Origin: Trochalopteron elliotii
Lineage: Eukaryota; Chordata; Aves; Passeriformes; Leiothrichidae
Assembly: GCA_024734555.1 (NCBI GenBank)
Contig: JANPWX010000161.1
Span: forward strand, 1,852,640-1,916,639
DNA length: 64,000 nt
Reading direction: 5' to 3'
In this document: positions 48,450 to 59,400 of the stretch, piece after piece
How positions within the stretch are numbered: position 1 is the first letter of the stretch
Layout: the number at the start of each line of letters is the position of its first letter
Position numbers and translations under genes: made by a program
Notes under the pieces: model-generated
What the model was told of the DNA's origin: nothing
Databases searched by the model: none
Seen by the model: the letters and a program-made list of their open reading frames with translations, nothing else

Positions 48450-51400
48450 GATCTCCCTGATCCCCCACCTCAGCCTCTGCCAGACTCACACAGCCACCAC
48501 GGTGCCAGGGGATTTCCAGAAGACCCAAGCACAGACAGGAGCCTCCCGCAGCAGCACACCATGGGCTGGCCCCATGGCACTGTGGGCATTCGTTTGCACC
48601 CTTGGTAATGGCCCCACGGTGCCCACTCAGCCAGCTGTGCACTGTGGAGAGGAGATATTGGCCATACCCTGGCACCCACAGGGGCTGGGAGGAGATGTGA
48701 TGTGGCATCAGCATCCAGACTGCTGCTTCTTGGCAGTCGTGCTCAGGTTTGCAGCCCAGAGCTCCCACAGCTGTTCAGTGATGATTGGGGGGGTGGCTGC
48801 TCCCTCCCTCTGCCTTGGTGCCCGCCTGTCCTGTGTGCCCACCACTTCTCTGGCCCCTGGAATGGATTGGGGTCCCTGCAATGGCAGCTCTGGATTTGGC
48901 AGTGATGCCAAGTGGGGCTGCCACACCTGCCCCTGGGTTTTTTGGGTCAATGCAGCTGCCCAGCTGTGACAAGCCCTGGGACTGCTGCTGTGAGCAAGGA
49001 CACTGGTGGCCCAGGGAACACAGCTGCTTCAGAGGGACAGGCTGAGACCCCCCCCACCTGGGCACTGCAGCAAAAGGGGGCTTTTGGAACCCACTTCTGT
49101 GCCACAGGAGAGCAGCTACAACCTCCCAGATCCCCAGCTCCATGGACCTCCTGAAAGGCATGGGCACTGCCCACAGCCTTCTCCTGCATGGCTGCCACCA
49201 CTTCTTCCTGCTCACTCAGCCCCTGGACTTCTCCAGACTTTAAACAACCTGGGGCAAACTGCACCTGCTCCACTAGAGCAGCACAAGGCAGCAGCAGTGT
49301 TACCCTGCCAAGGGAGCAAACGTGCCTCAGACATGACCCAGACATGCCTTTATGCTCTGCTCTTTGAAAGAAATCCCTAGTGCTTCTCTTTCTCCTCAGT
49401 CTCAGTTTGAAAAGCAGCTCCAGTTCCTCCCTCTCACCTGTGACACCGACAAGGAGCACAAGCCCATGCCCAGGGCATTCTCATGCTGGAGGGTGCTGGG
49501 ATCACAGGGGTGGGATACACCTAGAGCACTGATATCAGCCCAGCAGAGAGGGCAGCTTGAGACCAAGGACATGTTTCTGCAGGAACTGGAAGTCTTGTTC
49601 TCATCAAAACCTGTGATGGTCAGAATCATGCCAGCCAGTTCAGCCCAGCCTCTAGGTAAAGGACCACATTTTCCCCTGTGGTTACCATTTTCAGAAAGCA
49701 TTAACCAATGAACAATGAAAGCCCCAGAAAGCAGAAGCTGTGACTAATGGTCTTTGAGTTTTCTCCAAGTTTAATATCAGAACAAAATACAATTACAGGA
49801 ATAGGAATTAGACCAGACAGTGAATGAAGGGCTGCTGGGAGTGCCAAGATGCTCCTCCATGGCCTGGACAATCTGGTGTTTAGGCAGTCAGGCCCATCCA
49901 TTTATTTGTCACATAATCCCTTTCAGTAGTAGCAAAAGCAAGAGCCACAAAGTGCTCAGGGGAGCAGATGTGTGTCCTCACCACAATGCCAACAAAGACA
50001 CCCATGTGAGCTGTGCTCTGCCTGCTCCTCTCCCAGCCTCCATCAGCACCTCAGGACATGCAGCTTGTGCTTCCACAACACTGGCTCCACGCCTGGCCTG
50101 ACACCTCTGCCCCAGTGCACCTCGAGCACCTTTGAGGCTGAGCAAGGAGCTTCAGAAGGGGACCCATGAGATTATTCCCACAGCCCAGGCAGAGGCACAG
50201 CTGTGGTTAGGCACCAGCTCTGAGGTGCAGCTCATTTGCACTGTGCGCCTTCCTCAACCGCTTTGATGTGGCAGTGAGGGTCTGCCTCGGGCTGCAGGAG
50301 CCCAGCCCACCCTCTGGGGAACTGATCACTGCCATCCAGGCAGCCTGGCTGGCTGCAGGCACAGCCCTGCTCCCCCTGACCCCACTGTGGCCAGCTGAGC
50401 CAGCAGCAGTGTGACATGCTGGGGACATGGCCCCACTTGTCCATCACCAACGTCCCAGGAGCCAGTGAGGGTTTGGGTGGGGGACACAGGTGGGGAGGGC
50501 ACTGGGGAGGCTGCTCCTTCCTCTGCACATGCTTTCATGTCATTTCTGGAAGACAGGGCAGGGGGTTGGTGGTCAGAATTATCTTTCACCAAGTTACTGC
50601 TCAGTCCTGCTGAGCTCACTCCTGTGGTGTCTCTCATCCAGACAGCCCATTCATCTTGGGATTGTCTTTTCCTTAAAACAAAACATAAGCCAAGCCTAAA
50701 AGGTTCCCAGTGCAATTGTTTTATCAGAACTGTCTGGCTATAGCCACTGATTAATGACTAAAAAAAAGAAATAGCAAAGTTGGTTCAAGTCTTGAGAGAC
50801 TCGATATCAGTATTTCAAAGTGTGATTTCCAAACAGCACTGGCTGCTCTGTATTAATGATGCTCTTGGGATTTTGTTTGCTTTATTCCTTTAATTTTTGG
50901 CTGTGGATGCGTAAGCCAAGTTTTAATGAGATCAGCAATGTGCAGGGTCAGCTCCTCCCTTGAGCACTGGTGTGGAGGAGGTCACTTTACACGGATCCGG
51001 AGTGTGGATTTGCTCCCTACAATGCCAAAGCAAATACATCCACCACTTGTACACCAAATCCTTGGGAGCTGGAAATGGGAGACTGGGATGGGCTGTAAAA
51101 CCCCCATGCAGCAGGGAACAGCCAGGCTGAGCCTTCAAAACAGGGCACTTTCAGAGTGCACCTGCTGGCACAAACACAGTGGGTGTCTGTCACCCACAGC
51201 TGCTGACCAGCCACAGATGGGCTGTGCTCAGGTGGTTTTTCAGTGTGCCTGTGTGTGCTGATGGGCTTTTATCTTTGTCTCTCTTGGTTTTTTCCACTTA
51301 TGGGCATCCTGAAGACTCAAATGACACAAACCCCCCATCAGTGTCCAAGCACTAGGGATTTTCTGCAGCTGGAGCCCACAAAACCACGAGGCCAGAGGAG

Positions 51401-54216
51401 CAGCTGCCCTGACAGGCACTGACGTGTCCCTCTGGCAGAGACTGCACCCATGGCTCAAGGGGTCTCCTCTGAGAGAACACCCTAAATCAAGCCTTGTCTG
51501 CTGAGTTTTGCTGGGAAGCTCCAGGAAATTGCAAGAGAACTGTTTTGGCAACAGTGATGGGCTTCCCAGCCATCCCCACATCCTTCACAGGGCAGGTCAG
51601 AGGGTCAGAAAACCACAGGAGTTGGTGCACAGCCCCATGCTGATCCCTGCACCCAGGTGCCTGAGCAAAGGCCACCCCCAACACTTCCTGGGGCCTGGAG
51701 ACTGGGTTCTATCCTTCCTTCCTGTCTGCTCCCCATATTAGCTTTTCCAACATTTCTAATGAAAAAAAAAGCCTTACCACACTGGGATGTGCTGCTCAAG
51801 GCCCTGCTGTCCCAGGGACAAGGGCACGTGGTTTGGCTCTCTGCTAACAGGATTTAGGACTTGCTGTACCAGTATCCACAGGCTGGTTTGAGGCAGCAGA
51901 GTAAATACTTGGGGTTTTTGCTCCAAGGGCTTCTTACCCCCATTTTTTAGCACTACCAACACAAAAAGTTGTGAGATGCAGCCACTCCTGTTCCCCAGGT
52001 TGGCTCCCCAGGGCTCTGTGCAACACCTGTGACAGCTCCAGAAGGGTCACCAAGACAAAGCTCTGCTCTGACACCTCTGTCTTGCCTCCCTCCACTGCTG
52101 GTGGATGTACTGGCAGAATAAGGGAGCCACACACATCTACTGCCTCCAGGGAAGGTCTGGCCCAGCTCTCACACACCTCCTGCTCACAGGTTCCAGGGGA
52201 AACCACAGAGTCCAGCTGAGACACTTGGCAGAGCAGGACGAATTCAGAGATGAATCTCCAACACATGAGAAAGGAGAATGACCCTGCAGCATCAATCCTT
52301 TAGTGAGTCATCAGAAAAACAGCAAGGGCTGCACCTGCACCAGGCACTCCCAGGGGACAGCAGCAGAGCCAGGCTCTTGCTCCCCCTTTTCCTGTCTTGA
52401 GGGAATGCAGGGAGTGGATAAGAATTGTTCTGAAGACATTTATTATGGAGTTATTCAATACTCTATTTATTATAGAGCTAAACCCCACATTTGACAACTT
52501 AGAACAAACTTCTGGTGAGTATTTTAGAGAGGCTAGAGACAGAGGCAAAAATAAAGCATGCTGAGATGCCTTTTGCTTTCTTTGTGGTGGGAAAACAGCA
52601 TTTTAATGAGAAATTCAAGTTTCAGTCAAAGAAGAAGTCTGAAATATTTATGTTGCTCTAGGGAAAAATCGAGTGGCTGCTCCCATCGACAATACACCAA
52701 CAGGCTATAAATATCTGAAAATCAAGCCTACATTTCACAGAAATACTACACTGCACAGACAAGCACCTGCTGCTCCTCTGCCAAATCCATCTGGATATAA
52801 ATAGAAGTACAGGGAAGTTGGCTCAGCAGGAGCCAAACCCCTTCCTGAGATGCAGAGCTGGCCAGCTGTGCACACGGAGACAGGAGCAGGGAAGAACACA
52901 CACCTCTGGCCAGGACTTGGCAGGAATCCTGCTGACCCATTCCAAAACAGGGTTTAAAAGCCTTCAAAGGATTCAAAGAGGTTACAGGGTGCTCCATGGA
53001 AAGGCCAGCAGCCCTTCCTGTGAGATGAAAGCGGCCCCAGCTCCGGCTCGTTGCTCTTACCACAGTGGCATTTCAGAAGTGGCTGTCGTTGCACAAAAAG
53101 CAGATATCTGATTGTGGGAGTCTTTATTTAACAACACACCAGCCCATCGCTGGGAAACTGGTTTCAGAAATTCAAATGGAAACAGTGTTTTTTAATTATA
53201 ACCAACACAGCCTCAGCAAGGCAAGGCCAAAGTCTGGGAGCAAGGGTTTGGCTGTTTCAGGGTGTTGAGGTGGGTTGCATTCACATTCCTGGCATCCTGC
53301 TTGGCATGCAAGTGGAAAGGTTTGGTCACACTGAAGCTGGGTCCAGCAGCTGAAACTGTCTGAAAAATAACAGATTTTCTTTCTGACTGCTATGCTCCCA
53401 GGGATGCAGATCACATTGATCATTTCTGGGATGAGATGAACAACTTCACCCCAACCCAGGCCATGAAGCAAGTCTGGTGAAGATCTCGAGCACTTTTTCC
53501 CCCTGTCCATGAGGTAGCCAGTGGTTTTTCACTACAGCTCTAGAAGTGGAAGCAGAAGCAAATAGAAACTCCAAAAGTGACAACTTTCAGTACACTGCAC
53601 AGTTCCTACGGGGTTAAGAGCATATGATGCAATTCTCACTCTTGAGGACATGGCAGGTGATGTCTTATCCCTTCCCTTCTGTTTTTCCATATTCTGGCAT
53701 GACTGTAACAAACTCCAGGCCTGCAGCAAGAGGCATGGGTCAGAGGAAAAATCCTTTAGTGGTGAAGCCACTAAAAAGTACACCAGGTTGTCCAAGATAA
53801 CTTTGAAGTTCCACTGAAGGTTTCTGAGCTAACATCTGTCGGGAACAGTTTTGCTCACGCTCAGCTTGCCACAGAACTGGCAGGTTCTGGGTGGCTCTTG
53901 GGGCAGATGACAGACCCTGCCAAACTACTTTCTGTGCTGCTTTGAAGTTCAGCAGTGTTATTCATTTTAGAGGGCTGACTGCTGTAGTGAAGACAGACAG
54001 GGCCTGTCATAGCCTCACAGTGATACCTGTCAGTACCAGCACCCTGCTCTCAGGGCAGGGCTCCAAGAAAAACCTTCACTGGCTACATGGTCACACACCA
54101 GAACTGGAAATGGCACCACTTCTCTGGTCTCATCTCTGGAAATAAACCATCTGCTCTAAATTTGAGCTTGGCTCTTCTTCCAGCAGGGGGTGGAAAAGCA
54201 GCCTCCAAAGAGCCAC

Positions 54217-54338
54217 GGGGATGAGCTCTCTGAGTTGGTTAGAGCATAGTGCTCATAATGGGTGTGATATGGGCCATTCCCTTAAGTGTTGGACTCCTGA
54301 TCCTTGTGGCTCCCTTCCAGCTCAGAATATTCTGTGAT
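54217..54338 (+). mobile_element. TguSINE1-like SINE (tRNA-Ile head, CR1 tail)
   Basis: The left half reads GAGTTGGTTAGAGCATAGTG CTCATAATG, matching the A-box and anticodon arm of a tRNA-Ile gene with a small insertion. The right half, GTTGGACTCCTGATCCTTGT to ATTCTGTGAT, is a CR1 3' end. This head-plus-tail composition is what I recall for the passerine family TguSINE1. It is not a functional tRNA gene: no B-box arm or acceptor stem follows. Confidence 0.7.
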
Positions 54339-56013
54339 CCCTGGCAGCTCCATGACCCAAGAAGCCTCTAAAGCATTGTTTCTCACAAAAACTCACTTAA
54401 TGGGAAAGTGCTTTGAGAACGTGTGCCTTTCAGTTTTCAGATCTCTGCAATGCAGGTGACACGAGCTCCTTGTTTGAGCCTTTGTTGTGCAGCAGGCTTA
54501 CCAAACACCCCACTCAGTCAGTGTGGAATAGATGACTTGGCTCTTCAGAACACAGCTCAGGCAAACAGGAGGGAGATTCTGGTGCCACACTTAGCATTTT
54601 GTTTCAGAGCCCGCCTGTGATGCTGTCAGAGGCTGGGTGCTTTCTTCAGATCTGAGATCCTCACAGCTACCCCAGAGTTTCTAGCAAACAAACTTAATGC
54701 TTTCATTTTACACCAGAAGCATCACAACTATCTGGGAAATCTCCCTCCCACACCTCACAGTCTGTATTTTGGGTGGCTTGATGATCTCACCACCATACAG
54801 TTACTAAGGTTAAACACAGCTTTTAAAAACTCTCATGTAAAAGCCACTGAGGTCAACTTTTAAGCTCAGGCTTGCTCTGACCAGCTTAAATACAGAAAAA
54901 CCAAGCAGTCGAAAGAAGAGGATCAAAAGAAATCATCCATCTTTTCTCCCCCAATCCCCTCTTAAGCACACACTGCCAGACCTACCTACAAGTGCTCCCA
55001 TCCTGCCAGGCCCTGCTGCAGCTGTGTGTCCTTGCCTTTCCCAGTTTCTTCACAATCCTGAAATTATCTTCTCACAGAGAGCCACCAATACCTGCCCAGA
55101 CATTGCCTCTTGCTATGCCTGACTCCACAGCACGTCCCAAAGGAAAGCCAGGAACACACAGCTGCACAGCCACTTGTTAATGCTGGTGCAACATGAACAG
55201 TCACAGGGGTCAGGAAAAGAAGTTATAAAAACAGTAACTGGGAAGAAACATCTGTGATCTTCACCCTCCTCAGTCCTGGGGGTATAGCAGAGAAGAAAAC
55301 CTCACAAGAAATATGACAGCCCTCCCATCCAAATACATTCCAAATAGGAAAACCAGAATGAAGTGGAACCATGAGCTTCCCCTTTCATATTGCCCCAGAA
55401 GCAGCTGCTTCAATTCCATTGATCTGGAGGCACAGTAGGTGAGTCATACTTCAGTAGGTACCTCCATGTTTGAGGTCAAACCCAGGTCACGTAGCAATTA
55501 AGACACTTTAATGGCATTTTCTTTCTAATAAGCTAGTTCCCACAGCTGACTCAGGAATACAGTAGAGTACCTGAAACCCAGGTGGAATTTCTCCTTTAAC
55601 ACAGTGATCTGCACATCTCCTCTGTGGAGAGATGTGGCTGCATAATTTCATAATGAAGTAATACAAGGCTGCATACTTTTACAAGGAAGTGATAGGAGAC
55701 ATTCGTTCATGCTGCAAATCCAAGGAGTCTCCAATACCAAGACAATTCCCTTTTTGCTTTGTTTTGTCAGTTTCTAATCAGATGCTGCCCTGGCAGAAGA
55801 GGAACAGTGTCAGCTTAGAGAATTGTTCATCTTCACAAAAGCCCACCCCACAACCAGTTAATGAAAAGGATCCCACAAGCTGCAACAGGCCTCTGGAGTC
55901 TGAGCTCAAGAGGGAAACTACCTGAGAGGGGAGGACAAGGAGGCAGATTCTCCATGCCCACAAAAGAAGGCAAAAGCACACCTTATTTAAAATCAATTCT
56001 TTCCACTCTCACA

Positions 56014-56019
56014 TTTATT
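56014..56019 (-). terminator. Candidate TADA1 poly(A) signal
   Basis: AATAAA on the minus strand about 255 nt past the TADA1 stop, followed by TGTGAGAGTGG, a plausible downstream GT-rich element. Distal signals are possible. Confidence 0.45.
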
Positions 56020-56271
56020 TTCCCTAAAAACAGTCCTTGCAAACATGTCTTGTTTCTCTTTTCCAATTCAGTGGCGTTGCTGCAAGTACTCCACGGCACA
56101 TGACTCTGGAGAAGCAGAGAAGTGTCCCACAACTCAGTCCCATTTCCATAGGAAAAGCTGACTCATAAATCACATCATCCTGGAGATGCTGACACAGGTT
56201 TGTAAGGAGCATCCAAATGCCAAGTCCAGGAGCAGGCTGGAGCCACCTGAGGCTGGCAGGGCTGCCCAGCT

Positions 56272-56424
56272 CTAGCAGAGCAGGAGGCCCTCCTTGGTCG
56301 CCAGGCGCTGCCGATGGATCTTGTCCTGCTGTAGCTCCTCGTGGTTTGGGTGCCAGAGTTTCATGACAATCCTCTCAATGTTTAGAGCATAGACTGTGTG
56401 TGCAGGGATCACTTCTTTGTGCAC
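56272..56424 (-). CDS. TADA1: TADA1 terminal coding exon
   Basis: 153 nt, 50 codons plus TAG. Acceptor CATTTCCAG, entry in phase 0. It encodes the highly conserved C-terminus from [19 protein letters not shown] to KEGLLLC. Confidence 0.96.
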   Translation of the reverse strand: MHKEVIPAHTVYALNIERIVMKLWHPNHEELQQDKIHRQRLATKEGLLLC

Positions 56425-59400
56425 CTGGAAATGCATGTTGGAAAACAAGCTGCACACCTCCATACACATTTGCCAGTGTTGCCAGGGAATCACCCCCCTC
56501 TACCACAGGATGCTCCAGATGCCAGCTCTGCAGAGCAGGAACAAAGGGAATCTCACAGGGAGAGCTGCTCCCTGGCAGCACTGCCACAGCAGCCAGCACA
56601 GCACAACCACCTCTTACACCACTTTCTAAGGGAGTGCCATGTCAGGAAACAGTCATTTTGCTCTTGGGGTGGCAATCAATAATTGGTCACCAAAACCGTA
56701 GAAACAACAATTCTGACTAAACAAGAGATGAATGCTTGATTACAGCTCTGTGGTGGGTACCCACAGCTGTGAGACAAAATCCCAGGGCCTGTTCACAACA
56801 GCAGAGATCAAGGGGAATTTCTCACAGCTAATTTTAGACATGCAAAGTAGGCAATGCCCCTACATCTGCCAGAGAGGGAGGGAACCAAAGCCATATAACC
56901 CCAATGAAAATTCACCCAGCTGACCTCAAATGCCTCCCCAGGGTTGGGGTGATCACAGCTAACCCAGTGCAGTGGCCTGCATGCCAGGACCAGGTATTCC
57001 CCTAAGTAGCCAGGTGGAACATGAGGAGTAAGAAGGGCCATGCCAGGTAAGTTATTTTGCTGCAGGACTGTCAAAATCTGTCTAGCTCAGTTCTGATATA
57101 ATCACTGCAGCCTTCCTGCAGAGGAAGTGTTCACCCACCTTGCACAGCTGTGAGACAGGTATTTCCTCATCAGCTCAAGGGGATCAGAACAGGCATTAAA
57201 TCATGGGTTAACAGTGGGAACAAATCAAAGCCAAAGAATCTGAGAGGCAAAGAAGTAAAGAGACTATGGGAAGAGAAAACAAATGGGGATTTGCACATAA
57301 ACCACACCTAAGACTGGCAGCTGGCACCCAGGGCAGCGCTGCCTGTGACACGAAGGTGTGACACCACCAGCTTACCTGCAATGCCTCAAAGAGGTCGTAC
57401 ATGTTGACTGGAGGCAGGGAGGCTGGCAGGGTGTCCCCAGAGCAGGCCAGGAGCAGGGCTGCCTGCTGCTCAGCATCGTCAGGAGCGGGCGGGGGGGCCA
57501 GGCTCTGACCCGCCGAGGGCGTCGCACTGCCCGGGGGGCTGGGGGCAGAGCAGGCAGAAAACATCCCAGTCACAAAACCAGCACCAGCTCTGGCTGTCAC
57601 ACAGCTGGGGCCTTGCTGTTCTGCACCAGCTGTGGCCCATATGTCCATAAAATTATTTCAGCTCTAATAAAAATTTCTTTTAAATTCCAGTTTAACAAGG
57701 AGTGTGGACTGACCCCCGCATGTTCCAGCCCCGCTTAAACGGTCTCAGTTGTGCAACTTTTGTTACTTGCAGCCAATAGTTTCTACCCAGCATAAAAATT
57801 AAGACACACACAACATAAAAGTGAAACACTGGCCGTTAGGCAGAGTTGTTTGTAGTGCTACCATCAAATCTTAAAACACCCACGACCTCCTGTCAACTGC
57901 TAGAAGATGCCACAGACAAACAAAACTGCCTTCTCATACACGAATGCTGCCAGACGCACTGCACAAACTCTTTGACACTAAGACTCCAAACAGGAAAGCC
58001 TAGAAGCCCTGCTAACTGAAAAGATGTGCCAAGGAACCATAAACACATTTGGATGCAAGAAATGACAGGATGGCAGCGTCCTGCAGGTCCTCACTGACAC
58101 TTCAATCCTGCGGCACAATGGCTGTGTCTCCACAAAGGCAGAGAATTACTGAAGTCTCCAAAAAGCAGTAATAAACTGCTGGACAAGCAGAAATAAGGGA
58201 GAGAGATGTAACACTGCCCTACAATCCAGTGCTGGGAAATCCCCATATTCTCACTCCCTGTTTAGCTGTACAATCCTTGACACCAATGCCTTCCTTAGTG
58301 TGCGACAGCAAGACGCCATCAACACACATGAAAGAAGAAACTGAGCCATGGAGTAATTCCAAGACTAGCAAAAACCAGGTACGTTATCAGTGTGCTGCCA
58401 GCTCCTTACCACTCAATTAAGTTGTTATAAGCAACAACACTGTTCTTCAGATATGGCTGAGGGTTGACATTGCTCCCAAAGGCATACTTGAAATGGCCAT
58501 CCCTCAGACGATAGGCTTTCCTCCTGGATATCACTGAGGTCAGAATGTCCTTGAGGTGGTTCTGCAACGAAAAACAAATCCTGTGACATGTGCTAAATTA
58601 TTCACTCATGGCTAGAAGGGCCTCACCAACTGGCAAGACAGAAGCAGTCCTGCTATGACCACAAGGATCTAAAGATGGAAGGGAACCAATATCTGGACAA
58701 GCTACAGGATGTTTTCATTATTCAACACTTGGATACAGAGAACATGACACTTTGTGAGTACTGTAAGCATCAGCCTGTGAACTACTTTAATATGTGATGT
58801 CCTGCTTCAAATGTCAAAGGGCTGTCTTCAATGCTAGGAAATTCCCAACCCCTGTTTAAGATTTCAAAACTGACACCAGATGTTACACTTGAACTGAAAT
58901 ACACACCCTGAAATGACAATGAAAAATCACTCACTCATCTTTTTCATTTGCCTGAAAAGTGCTGGAGAAGGAACAGTCTAAAAAAACCAAGCAAACAGCT
59001 TCTTAATTTGGCCTCACTCCCAGATGGGGAACTTGAGTTGGCCTTCACATGCTGAGTGCAGAAAGTCATCCACACATCAAAGCTCCAACCAATGGCTGTG
59101 TCATTCCTGGGATGTGTAAAGTGATGCACCACCAATGGCCAAAGCTAAACCAGGGCTTCACCTGCAGGTATCACCTGATCCTGTCCCTTCATGGCCAGGC
59201 CAGACATTGTGCCTGTAACAGATTGCTTTTTATAGAACTGCTCAAACTGGCATTCCCTGGCATTCTGTCCCTGCTTTTAAGTGACAGGAGCAGCATTTTC
59301 CACAGCAGCTACTTAAGCATGCCTGGGGTACTGTGCAAGTACGTCAAAACTAACACTTGCAGGCAGAAGTCCAAGACTTTATATCTAGGGCATGAGATCC

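Larger units (their letters stand above)
48045..56010. other. Intergenic region downstream of TADA1
   Basis: About 8 kb. Relatively GC-rich at 48.4-49.3 kb, where several long but mutually overlapping frames occur on both strands without any recognisable protein. The only named element is the SINE at 54.2 kb. Confidence 0.6.

Noticed and set aside
48421..49460. Dense overlapping frames on both strands
   Set aside because: All frames are similarly open because the region is GC-rich and CAG/CTG-rich; none resembles a protein family.
54230..54265. tRNA gene
   Set aside because: A-box similarity only; no B-box, T-arm or acceptor stem closure. It is the head of a SINE.
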